Part shown: positions 38,463 to 45,302 of the stretch, piece after piece | Layout of the letters: every line of letters begins with the position of its first letter | How positions within the stretch are numbered: position 1 is the first letter of the stretch | From: Actinomadura livida | GTDB taxonomy: Bacteria; Actinomycetota; Actinomycetes; Streptosporangiales; Streptosporangiaceae | Length of the DNA stretch: 64,000 bases | NCBI RefSeq assembly: GCF_014648675.1 | Contig: NZ_BMRO01000007.1 | Location: 75,011 to 139,010 of the forward strand | Reading direction: 5' to 3' | Made by a program: the position numbers and the translations under genes | The notes under the pieces: generated by a model | Seen by the model: only the letters and a program-made list of their open reading frames with translations | What the model was told of the DNA's origin: nothing | Database searches by the model: none

Positions 38463-39548
38463 ATGGCGGAAAAAGGCACGGAAGGCAACGGCCGGGCCCT
38501 CACCGACGATCTGCCCGTCGACCAGCTCAAGGACGCGGGGCGGGAGCTCGTCCAGGCGCTCATGGCGCGGACGCTCACCGGGGCCAGCGGAAAGCTCCAG
38601 GACATGACCCAGCGGCTGACCGACGCCGCGGACGGCGGCGCGAAAACGAAGATGGCCGCGACCGGGGTGAAGAAGCTCGCCGAGGGCGAGTCCCCGCTCA
38701 AGGCGGGCCTCAGCGCGGGCGCGACCGGTGCGAAGGAGAAGGTCAAGGAGGCCGTGAGCTCCATCGGGGGCGGCGGCAAGGACGGCGGCGGTGGCGGCGA
38801 CAAGGGTGACAAGAAGAAGGTCACCAACATCATCGAGCAGTTCGACGTGGGCCTGCCCCGCCGCGTCGCCTATGACCAGTGGACGCAGTTCGCCGACTAC
38901 CCGAGCTTCACCAAGAAGGTCGAGAGCGTCGAGCAGGAGTCGGACGAGAAGCTCCACTGGCGAGCCCAGGTCTTCCTGTCCCACAGGAGCTGGGACTCCA
39001 CGATCATCGAGCAGGTGCCGGACGAGCGGATCGTCTGGAAGTCCAAGGGCCCCAAGGGGTACGTGGACGGCGCCGTGACGTTCCACGAGCTGGGACCGAC
39101 GATGACCCGGATCATTCTCGTCGCCGAGTACCACCCGGACGGCTTCTTCGAGAAGACCGCGAACCTCTGGCGGGCGCAGGGCCGCCGCCTACGCCTGGAC
39201 TTCAAGCACATCAAGCGCCACATGATGACGCGCACGATCCTGGAGCAGGAGGAGGTCCAGGGCTGGCGCGGCGAGATCCGCGACGGCGAGGTGGTCAAGA
39301 CCCACGAGGACGCCCTCAAGGAGGAGCAGGAGGCCGCCGGTTCCGAGGAGGACCAGGCCGAGTCCGAGGGCGCCGGTTCCGAGGAAGACCAGGCGAAGCC
39401 GGACGAGGACCAGGAGAAGCCCGACCGGGAGGAGCAGCCGGAGGCCGGGGAGGAACGCGCCGAGACCGAGGAGGACCAGGCCGAGTCCGAGGGCGCCGAG
39501 CAGGAGTCCGAGGAGCCTGCGAAGGAGAAGGCGGAGAGCACCGCCTGA
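38463..39548 (+). CDS. SRPBCC (cyclase/dehydrase-like) protein with acidic repeat tail
   Basis: 361 residues in three parts. The N-terminal third is helical and Gly/Lys-rich (LTDAADGGAKTKMAATGVKK, then SSIGGGGKDGGGGGDKGDKK). The middle is an SRPBCC/START-like domain: VTNIIEQFDVGLPRRVAYDQ, WTQFADYPSFTKKVESVEQ, WRAQVFLSHRSWDSTIIEQV, ERIVWKSKGPKGYVDGAVTF. The tail is a strongly acidic stretch with repeated SEEDQAESEGA-like units. Such proteins bind hydrophobic ligands and in Streptomyces can be found near gas-vesicle genes; none are here. The ATG at 38463 is used, with an in-frame GTG at 38457. It is first in a four-gene cluster. Confidence 0.8.
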   Translation: MAEKGTEGNGRALTDDLPVDQLKDAGRELVQALMARTLTGASGKLQDMTQRLTDAADGGAKTKMAATGVKKLAEGESPLKAGLSAGATGAKEKVKEAVSSIGGGGKDGGGGGDKGDKKKVTNIIEQFDVGLPRRVAYDQWTQFADYPSFTKKVESVEQESDEKLHWRAQVFLSHRSWDSTIIEQVPDERIVWKSKGPKGYVDGAVTFHELGPTMTRIILVAEYHPDGFFEKTANLWRAQGRRLRLDFKHIKRHMMTRTILEQEEVQGWRGEIRDGEVVKTHEDALKEEQEAAGSEEDQAESEGAGSEEDQAKPDEDQEKPDREEQPEAGEERAETEEDQAESEGAEQESEEPAKEKAESTA

Positions 39549-39607
39549 TCACGCTCCGAAGTTTCTCCAGGCCGCCCCCGGGTAGCGGCGGCCTGTGAGG
39601 GGGGACC

Positions 39608-40777
39608 ATGGGCACTAACGGGGAAGCCGGTGAGTCGGAAGGCGCCGAGGGCAGGATCGTCTCACCGGACACGCGGCCGCAGCCGAGCGAGGGACCGGAC
39701 GTCCATCTCGACGTCCCGCTCCTCAAGGTGGACGAGATTTCCCTGGAGGTCGAGAACCTGGAGGCGCACGTCTCGCTCGTCGCCCAGGTCCTCGACATGC
39801 TCCGCCTGAACGTCGGCGCCGACGTCACCCTCGGCCGGGTGAAGCTGGAGATCAGGGGGGTCGAGGCGCAGGCGCTGCTCGACGTCCGGCTCGACAACGT
39901 CGCCATCATCGTCGACCGCGTCCTGACCACCCTCGACCGCAACCCGGAGATCCTCCGGCACCTCGGCCGGGGGCTGGAGACGGCCGTGAGCGAGGTCGGA
40001 TCCGGTGCGGGCAAGGCCGTGGGCGATGTCGGCGAGGGCGCGGGCAGCGCCGTGAAGGACGTCGGCGAAGGCGCCGGCGGAGCCGTGAAGGACGTGGGCG
40101 AAGGCGCGGGCGGCGCGGTCAAGGAGGTCGGCGCAGGCGCCGGTGGCGCGGTGAAGGACGTCGGCAAGGGCGCCGGCGGCGCAGTGGAGAACGTGGGCGA
40201 AGGCGCCGGTGGCGCGGTGAAGGACGTAGGCGAGGGTGCCGGTGGCGCGGTGAAGGACGTAGGCGAGGGTGCCGGAGGCGCGGTCAAGGACGTAGGCGAG
40301 GGCACGGGCAGCGCCGCCGAAAACGTGGGCGAAGGCGCCGGTGGCGCCGTCAGGGACGTTGGCGAGGGCGCTGGCGACGCGGCCAAGGACGTTGGCGAGG
40401 GCGCCGGGGACGCGGCCAAGGACGTTGGCGAGGGCGCCCGTCACGTCGGCAAGGGCGCGGCCGACACGGTGGAAGGCGTCACCGGCGGCCCTGAAGACCG
40501 GAACCCTGGTGACTCTGACGAAGACCAGGGCGACTCCGGCGAAGACCGGACCGGCTCGGAATCGGACCGGGGCGGCCAATCCGACGACCAAGCACGCCAA
40601 TCCGAGGCGGGCGAAGGCAACGGCGGCGGGGATCCCGACGGCGAGCAGGAGATCACCGCGCTGCAGGCCGCGCTGCAGGAGACGGAGCAGTCCGTGCGCG
40701 AGCTGGGCCGGGCGCTGGTCCGGATGGTCGCCCCGCAGCCCCGCCCGCCGAGCGGCGGCGGAAACGAGGGATCATGA
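39608..40777 (+). CDS. Protein with fifteen 11-residue amphipathic repeats, unknown function
   Basis: 389 residues. The N-terminal 130 residues form a conserved globular part (VHLDVPLLKVDEISLEVENL, GADVTLGRVKLEIRGVEAQA, LTTLDRNPEILRHLGRGLET). Then come fifteen tandem 11-residue repeats, consensus GEGAGGAVKDV (residues 131-291). An acidic Gly/Asp/Ser linker and a C-terminal coiled-coil-like helix (EITALQAALQETEQSVRELG) follow. Eleven-residue periodicity gives long amphipathic helices, as in LEA group 3 proteins, synucleins and apolipoproteins, which bind membranes or protect proteins. The start has GGGGGACC upstream. Its stop overlaps the next gene (ATGA). Confidence 0.8.
   Translation: MGTNGEAGESEGAEGRIVSPDTRPQPSEGPDVHLDVPLLKVDEISLEVENLEAHVSLVAQVLDMLRLNVGADVTLGRVKLEIRGVEAQALLDVRLDNVAIIVDRVLTTLDRNPEILRHLGRGLETAVSEVGSGAGKAVGDVGEGAGSAVKDVGEGAGGAVKDVGEGAGGAVKEVGAGAGGAVKDVGKGAGGAVENVGEGAGGAVKDVGEGAGGAVKDVGEGAGGAVKDVGEGTGSAAENVGEGAGGAVRDVGEGAGDAAKDVGEGAGDAAKDVGEGARHVGKGAADTVEGVTGGPEDRNPGDSDEDQGDSGEDRTGSESDRGGQSDDQARQSEAGEGNGGGDPDGEQEITALQAALQETEQSVRELGRALVRMVAPQPRPPSGGGNEGS
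39998..40480 (+). repeat. 33-bp coding repeat array, 15 units
   Basis: Units of 33 bp encode GEGAGGAVKDV and variants. One unit near the end is shortened to seven residues (GEGARHV) without breaking the frame. Neighbouring units around 40190-40310 are nearly identical at the DNA level, pointing to recent unit duplication; outer units are more diverged. Confidence 0.9.
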
Positions 40778-41046
40778 GCCCCCACGAGCAACGCCCGAAC
40801 GAGGACGTCCTGCGATCGGCGGACATCCTCTTCACAGCCCACGTCAAGGCCGACGAACTGCGCTTCGAGGTCGTCCCGGAAACCTCCGTAGTGTTCACCG
40901 GCGACGCCGACGAAGCGTCCGCGTCCGGCAGCGACCGGACCAACCTCCCGGCCGAGGTCCGGGAGAACGTCACCTACCGCGACGTCCGCATCGACTACGC
41001 GATCGCCGCGAAGCTCGAACCGGGTGATGTTCGCGAATCGGGGTAG
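40774..41046 (+). CDS. Small acidic protein of the repeat-protein cluster, unknown function
   Basis: 90 residues. LRSADILFTAHVKADELRFE is followed by SVVFTGDADEASASGSDRTN and NVTYRDVRIDYAIAAKLEPG. I do not recognise a domain; the pattern looks beta-rich (alternating hydrophobic residues). Its ATG overlaps the stop of the 11-residue repeat gene (ATGA), so the two are translationally coupled and probably function together. The next gene starts 10 bp after its stop. Confidence 0.75.
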   Translation: MSPHEQRPNEDVLRSADILFTAHVKADELRFEVVPETSVVFTGDADEASASGSDRTNLPAEVRENVTYRDVRIDYAIAAKLEPGDVRESG

Positions 41047-41056
41047 CGGAGCCGAT

Positions 41057-41509
41057 ATGCGTACTCTCATCAACGGATTGATCGCCGGAGCCGCGGGCAC
41101 CACCGCGCTCAACGCGACCACCTATCTCGACATGGCCATCCGCGCGCGCGGAGGCAGCAGCACGCCGGAGGACACCGTCCAGAAGCTGGCGGACGGAGCA
41201 CACCTCAACCTCGGCGAGGAAGAAGAGAAGGCGGAGAACCGCAAGCAAGGCATCGGTGCCCTGATGGGCTACGGCACGGGCATCGGCGCGGCCCTGGCGT
41301 ACGGGGCGATCACCCGCCGCCGCGGCGCCTCATGGCCGGTCGGCATCCTCACCCTCGGAACGCTCGCCCTCCTCGGCTCGAACGTCCCGATGACCGCACT
41401 GGGCATCACCGACCCGCGAGAGTGGTCCGTCGCCGGCTGGGTGTCCGACATCGTCCCCCACATGATCTACGGCGCCGCCGCCTACGCAGCCTACGAACAA
41501 ATGCGCTGA
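41057..41509 (+). CDS. Small multi-pass membrane protein of the repeat-protein cluster
   Basis: 150 residues with about four hydrophobic segments (LINGLIAGAAGTTALNATTY, GALMGYGTGIGAALAYGAIT, WPVGILTLGTLALLGSNVPM, DIVPHMIYGAAAYAAYEQMR). A conserved-looking cytoplasmic stretch contains TPEDTVQKLADGAHLNLGEE. It resembles small actinobacterial membrane proteins annotated only as hypothetical. It is last in the tightly packed four-gene cluster and may provide the membrane partner for the repeat and SRPBCC proteins. Confidence 0.8.
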   Translation: MRTLINGLIAGAAGTTALNATTYLDMAIRARGGSSTPEDTVQKLADGAHLNLGEEEEKAENRKQGIGALMGYGTGIGAALAYGAITRRRGASWPVGILTLGTLALLGSNVPMTALGITDPREWSVAGWVSDIVPHMIYGAAAYAAYEQMR

Positions 41510-41578
41510 CCCCTCCCGGCAGCCGGTCCGCCCCGAAGATCGGGGGCAGTCGCACCATCTCCGGGAACTCGTCGCCAA

Positions 41579-41884
41579 TCACGGCCGGGCCCCAAGGCCC
41601 ACACCGAGCGCACGCGCGATTGCCTCGGCGGTCTCGGCCGGGGAGTTGGCCGCGCCGATCGTGTCGCCGGTTGGAGCCCAGGTGAACATCCAGGTCCCGC
41701 CGATGAAGTCGGTGCCGATCTCGGTGAACCTGCTGGGCGAATCGGTGTTGATCACGTAGAGGGCGGGCGTGCCGCCGCGCAAAACGATGCCGCACGACAT
41801 CCCACCGCGCTCGCGCACGGCCTCATCGAGGGCGGACAGGAACGGACGCCGTCCGCTCATGGCCGTCAGATGATCAGTGGCCAT
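41579..41884 (-). CDS. Hypothetical protein, 101 residues, in the whiJ/abaA-like locus
   Basis: MATDHLTAMSGRRPFLSALD is followed by a beta-rich part (GGMSCGIVLRGGTPALYVIN, FIGGTWMFTWAPTGDTIG) and a C-terminal helix (SPAETAEAIARALGVGLG). I do not recognise the family. The ATG at 41884 has GGGAGG ten bases upstream. It lies 85 bp downstream of the RsbW-like ATPase on the same strand and probably shares its transcript. Confidence 0.65.
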   Translation of the reverse strand: MATDHLTAMSGRRPFLSALDEAVRERGGMSCGIVLRGGTPALYVINTDSPSRFTEIGTDFIGGTWMFTWAPTGDTIGAANSPAETAEAIARALGVGLGARP

Positions 41885-41969
41885 CTTCGTGCTACCTCCC
41901 GTCGAGGTCATGCCTGGGCTGCGGATGCGGACGTGCCTGTGGAGGCTCCAGGGGGTGTGCTGAGATCCG

Positions 41970-42398
41970 CTACGGGTGCATTCGCGACCAGACCCACTTG
42001 CCGCCGGCCGGGTCGGCGGTGACGCCGCACTTGGCGGACATGGCCTGGACGATGTGCAGGCCCCAGCCACCGTTGTCGTCGAACGCCTCCTCGGATAGGT
42101 CGAGGTCGTCCAAGGTGAGTTCGGTCATCGGCCTGGCTTTGGGCAGCTCGTGGTCCGCGTCCCAGACGGCGATGATGACGCCATAGGCGTCCCGGCTGAG
42201 CTGGAGTCGGATCTCCTCGTCCGGCGTCTGCCGGGCCGCATTGGTCACGAGCTCCGAGACGACGAGAAGCGCGCTGTCGAGAATGTGAGAGTAGTCCCAT
42301 TTGCGGATTCGTGTGTCCACGAAAGTGCGCGCCAGCCCCACTGCGGCGGGTGTGCCCATAAGGGACATTGTTGGCTCTACGGCCGCCGTCATCGCCAT
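41970..42398 (-). CDS. RsbW-like ATP-binding protein (anti-sigma factor type kinase)
   Basis: 142 residues of the HATPase_c_2 family: SALLVVSELVTNAARQTPDE (N box with the ELVTNA motif), IAVWDADHELPKARP, and FDDNGGWGLHIVQAMSAKCG (G2 box). Proteins of this type bind ATP and either inhibit a sigma factor or act in the streptomycete whiJ/abaA-type loci. The ATG at 42398 with AGGACAGGACG upstream is chosen over the longer frame from 42437. It is divergent from an XRE regulator gene, the standard arrangement of those loci. Confidence 0.85.
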   Translation of the reverse strand: MAMTAAVEPTMSLMGTPAAVGLARTFVDTRIRKWDYSHILDSALLVVSELVTNAARQTPDEEIRLQLSRDAYGVIIAVWDADHELPKARPMTELTLDDLDLSEEAFDDNGGWGLHIVQAMSAKCGVTADPAGGKWVWSRMHP

Positions 42399-42497
42399 CG
42401 TCCTGTCCTTGCCCGAGATTCCGATTTCCTGTGACAAGCATCACGCGGCGACCTATGGTTTGCCTGTATCAACTGAAATTTAAAACACGGAGGACCG

Positions 42498-43313
42498 ATG
42501 AAGATCGTCCGTGAACCCCTCGACCCCAAGATCTCGATGTGGCACTTCCTGGCCTACTACCTGCGGTTCATGCGGGAGAAGGAGGGGCTGTCACTCGCCC
42601 AGTGGGGAAAGATCATCGGGATGGCTCGATCGAGTGTTTCGAACATCGAAGCCGGGCGTGCGAAGCTGCAGGTCGACTATGCGCGTCGTCTCGACGTGAG
42701 ATTCGAGACCGGTGGACTCTTCGAATTGCTCCTGTGGTATGCCCGTATGGCGCACGACCCGAACTGGTTCAAGCAGTACAGCCAGCACGAGCGTCAGGCG
42801 GCCGAGATCAAGGTCTTCCACGGGCAGCTGATCCCTTTGCTCCTCCAGACCGATGAATACACGCGGCGGTACGGTCGGCTGAGTACAGCGAAAGACCGCG
42901 AAGCGGTCCTCGCTGGAAGAATTGCGCGAAAGCGGGCCATCCTGGAGCGAGAGGACCCGCCCTACATCTGGGCACTCCTAGACGAGGCTGTTCTGGCGCG
43001 TCGCGTCGGCGGAGCCGAGGTCATGAAGCCGCAGCTCGAACACCTCCTCGACATGGGCGAACGCTGGAACGTCATCCTCCGGATCGTTCCCTTCTCGGCC
43101 GGGGAGCATGAAGGGTCGGACGGGTTCTTCCAGCTCATCGGCCTGCATGACCGCAGCATCGCCTATGCGGGGGCTTGCGGCGGTGGACGCTTGATCGAAA
43201 TGCCGAACGAGATCAAGGACGTTGTTGATAGTTTCGAACGTATCGGCGCAAAGGCAGACTCTCAGGGCGCCTCGCGCAAACTGATCGAGCAGTACTTGGA
43301 GAGCTACTCATGA
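42498..43313 (+). CDS. XRE-family regulator with DUF5753 domain (WhiJ-like)
   Basis: 271 residues. The N-terminal helix-turn-helix is FMREKEGLSLAQWGKIIGMA then RSSVSNIEAGRAKLQ. The C-terminal DUF5753 region has VFHGQLIPLLLQTDEYTRRY, RKRAILEREDPPYIWALLDE and MKPQLEHLLDMGERWNVILR. This is the standard build of WhiJ-like regulators, which control development and antibiotic production in Streptomyces together with a DUF397 partner. GGAGGACC precedes the ATG at 42498. Its stop overlaps the DUF397 gene start (ATGA). GC content looks somewhat lower than that of neighbouring genes. Confidence 0.92.
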   Translation: MKIVREPLDPKISMWHFLAYYLRFMREKEGLSLAQWGKIIGMARSSVSNIEAGRAKLQVDYARRLDVRFETGGLFELLLWYARMAHDPNWFKQYSQHERQAAEIKVFHGQLIPLLLQTDEYTRRYGRLSTAKDREAVLAGRIARKRAILEREDPPYIWALLDEAVLARRVGGAEVMKPQLEHLLDMGERWNVILRIVPFSAGEHEGSDGFFQLIGLHDRSIAYAGACGGGRLIEMPNEIKDVVDSFERIGAKADSQGASRKLIEQYLESYS

Positions 43314-43504
43314 GCGTCCAGTGGCGGAAGAGTTCGTACAGTGGCTCCGCGAACGATGACGTGTGCGTTGAGCTGGGACGACTTGCGCCGGGGGCCGGGG
43401 TCGGGGTGCGGGACAGCAAGGACCCGGACGGGGGACACCTCACCCTGACCGTTGCTCAGTTCGGGAGCATGATCGAGCAGGTCAAGCGGCACCCGGCCCG
43501 CTGA
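43310..43504 (+). CDS. DUF397 domain protein
   Basis: 64 residues: VQWRKSSYSGSANDDVCVEL, then GVGVRDSKDPDGGHLTLT and a C-terminal FGSMIEQVKR helix. This is the canonical DUF397 pattern (WRKSSYS...C...V...DSKDP). DUF397 proteins pair with the adjacent XRE/DUF5753 regulators and are thought to antagonise them. The ATGA overlap indicates coupled translation and a 1:1 partnership. Confidence 0.93.
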   Translation: MSVQWRKSSYSGSANDDVCVELGRLAPGAGVGVRDSKDPDGGHLTLTVAQFGSMIEQVKRHPAR

Positions 43505-43537
43505 TCGTCCCGTCCGGCCTGACCATCGACCGGGGTG

Positions 43538-43998
43538 TCATGCCGCGACGGAGCGCTCGATGTGCGGGCGCAGGGCCGCCCGAAGCTTCTTGGTGTCGGG
43601 TTCTTGGAAAGTGACGCCGCTGGAGTCGTCCGCCTCGTGGACCGCCGTGAATCGGCGGTGTCCTGGTAGACGCAGGCGACCAGTTGGGGGCCGGGGGGCG
43701 AACCGTCCTGGCCCGGTTTCCATCGGTCAGGGACGTCCACGTTCCCCACCTCGGCGTACCGCAGGTTAAACGCCACCGGGTGGGGGCGGCCGCCCCGATA
43801 AGGCTCGCCGCTCTCCGCGTAACCGGTGTCGGGCCGCGCTGCGCCGCCGGGACGCTCGGGGCAGAACTCGGACTCGGCCGCCAGGGGCGTGGGCGGGGCG
43901 TCCAGCATGGCCGCCAGCTGAACGCCGCCCAACGTCGCCGCGACGCCGACTCGCAGGACGGCGAACGCCCATCGATCCGACCTGCGCATGCCGACCAT
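43538..43998 (-). pseudogene. Exported small protein gene with a frameshift
   Basis: The first frame encodes a signal-like N-terminus (RWAFAVLRVGVAATLGGVQL) and a domain up to QLVACVYQDTA. The natural continuation, FTAVHEADDSSGVTFQEPDT and KKLRAALRPHIERSVAA, is in another frame. Reading through needs one extra base near 43649-43652, where GATTCACGG would restore ADFTAVHEADD if it were GATTTCACGG. The uncorrected frame ends in Arg/Thr/Pro-rich nonsense. The gene is either a young pseudogene or carries a sequencing deletion. No family is recognised. Confidence 0.65.
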
Positions 43999-44022
43999 TC
44001 TGCAGGGGCCGCGACCGGTCGC

Positions 44023-44682
44023 CTACTGCGCTTCGGAAGGTGTTCGGGACGTGCGTCGGGGCAAGACGATCGCGATCAGGACGGCGCCGAGCCCGACCGT
44101 GCACGCCGTCCAGCCCGTCCATTCGGGGACCCTGCCCAGGGCCACGGAACTCGCGGGCCGCACACGCAGCCCGGCGGTGCTGGCGCGGTTCCCCAGGACA
44201 CGCGCGTTGAAGTGGTGCGCGTTGTCCGGGGGCGTCCCCGGCGACTGGCGGAGGGAGTGGTACTCGGCCCGGGACATAGTGACCCCGCCGTGCACCGTCT
44301 TACCGTCCAGCGTCCATTGCCCGCCGCACGTGTAGGCGGACAACGTGCAGGTTGTCTCGTCCGGGATGGCGACGCGGGCCGGTTCGCCGTACTTCCATAC
44401 GTATCCGGGCTTGCCGCGCTCGATCGAGCCGATGATCGCCAGGACCCCTACCGACAGGCACGCCCCGACGAGGACCGTCGCCGCCGCGAGGCCCCACCGG
44501 TCGGCCACGGCGCCGGCCGCGACGGTGACCGGCGCCAGCACGAACACCCCGGCGAACCCCAGAAGGATGGAAAGCAGGACCAACCCGGCGAGCCGCCCCC
44601 CAGGGTTCACCAGCAGAACCCACTCCGCGAGCGCTAGCAGCAGAATCCCGAGAGGCACGGCCCACAGCAGGATGGGTTTCAC
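44023..44682 (-). CDS. Membrane protein of unknown function
   Basis: 219 residues with four hydrophobic segments: PILLWAVPLGILLLALAEWV, GLVLLSILLGFAGVFVLAPV, AATVLVGACLSVGVLAIIGS and a C-terminal ACTVGLGAVLIAIVLP. An extracellular loop between the third and fourth carries two cysteines (ETTCTLSAYTCGGQWTLDGK). The GTG at 44682 is chosen because AGGAGGAAAG lies just upstream; the longer frame from 44793 lacks such a site. It follows the frameshifted exported protein gene's direction and may have been expressed with it. The family is not recognised. Confidence 0.72.
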   Translation of the reverse strand: MKPILLWAVPLGILLLALAEWVLLVNPGGRLAGLVLLSILLGFAGVFVLAPVTVAAGAVADRWGLAAATVLVGACLSVGVLAIIGSIERGKPGYVWKYGEPARVAIPDETTCTLSAYTCGGQWTLDGKTVHGGVTMSRAEYHSLRQSPGTPPDNAHHFNARVLGNRASTAGLRVRPASSVALGRVPEWTGWTACTVGLGAVLIAIVLPRRTSRTPSEAQ

Positions 44683-44920
44683 AACCTTTCCTCCTGCGGT
44701 CCGTGCTCTGCCGAGGCCGGAACTCCCCGAAGCCAGGCGATTACGGTAGACCATCACCCCCGGCCGCCGCCTCCCCCCGAGCCCCGATCGCACCGGCCAG
44801 ACGAAACACCGTTCCCACGGCCGATGAACGTGCAGGTCACCGAAGGGAGCGGCACTGCCGCTGTTGACAAGGCCGATGAATACAGCCGGCGTGTCAGTGG
44901 TCGCGCTTAGTGTCTGCGCT

Positions 44921-45040
44921 ATGCCTTCGAGTAATCACGAGCTGCCGCTGGAGATGGTCCGCAACCGGCCGCAGCTCGCCCCCACGATCCTGCGGACCGT
45001 CTTCGGCCTGGGCGTCCCGCAGGACGGACAGGTGACCACG
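44921..45040 (+). pseudogene. N-terminal fragment of a Rpn-like nuclease-family gene, cut by a TnpB element
   Basis: From the ATG at 44921 the frame reads MPSSNHELPLEMVRNRPQLA then PTILRTVFGLGVPQDGQ, the conserved beginning of a family of actinobacterial PD-(D/E)XK (Rpn/transposase-like nuclease) proteins, as I recall them. The coding signal stops at about 45040, where the left end of the insertion element begins. The matching C-terminus is at 46553-46835. Roughly 170 central residues expected for the family are missing, so a deletion accompanied or followed the insertion. Confidence 0.65.
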
Positions 45041-45064
45041 ATGGAAGGGCGCAGGCCCCGTCCT

Positions 45065-45250
45065 TCAGGGCGGGGTAAGCCCGGCGCTGGCCTGGTCTTG
45101 CTTGTCTTGCCACCAGTCGTAGGGGACGAGGACGGCGCGGGGTTCGCCGTTCTTGTCCACGATCACGTGTTCGCCCTTGAAGTGGGCGTTGTCGATGCGG
45201 CGGCCGAGCTGCGCGCGCAGCTCGTTGGTGGCGAGGCGTTCGGTACTCAC
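45065..45250 (-). CDS. Phd/YefM-like antitoxin, divergent from tnpB
   Basis: 61 residues from a GTG at 45250: STERLATNELRAQLGRRIDN, GEHVIVDKNGEPRAVLVPYD, then WWQDKQDQASAGLTPP. The N-terminal half matches Phd/YefM DNA-binding antitoxins (prevent-host-death family), including the VDKNGEPRAVLVPYDWW strand. No toxin gene follows. Its 3' end lies inside the left-end hairpin of the IS, so it belongs to the element. It is divergent from tnpB across 52 bp that contain a palindrome ending at the tnpB start. A regulator of tnpB is the likely role. An upstream GTG or ATG-type start at 45274 is also open. Confidence 0.75.
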   Translation of the reverse strand: MSTERLATNELRAQLGRRIDNAHFKGEHVIVDKNGEPRAVLVPYDWWQDKQDQASAGLTPP

Positions 45251-45279
45251 GGGCCCGAGCGTACCGACAGTCACGTCAA

Positions 45280-45301
45280 GTACCGATGGTACTATCGGTA
45301 C
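45280..45301. promoter_or_regulatory. Palindromic operator abutting the tnpB start
   Basis: GTACCGAT (45280-45287) and ATCGGTAC (45294-45301) form a perfect 8-bp inverted repeat with a 6-base spacer, ending one base before the tnpB GTG. A further half-site, GTACCGA, lies at 45261-45267. Its position between the divergent Phd-like gene and tnpB suggests autoregulation and repression of tnpB; this is inferred. Confidence 0.65.
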
Positions 45302-45302
45302 C

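Noticed and set aside
38463..39548. Reading the SRPBCC gene as part of a gas vesicle cluster.
   Set aside because: No GvpA, GvpF/L, GvpJ or other gas vesicle genes are in the window; the neighbours are unrelated to them.
39998..40480. Regular 33-bp repeats that could be taken for a CRISPR or minisatellite array.
   Set aside because: There are no spacers, the period is a multiple of three and every unit is in frame within a coupled gene, so it is a coding repeat.
45065..45250. A complete toxin-antitoxin pair around the Phd-like gene.
   Set aside because: No toxin-like open frame adjoins; the divergent neighbour is TnpB, and the gene lies within the insertion element.
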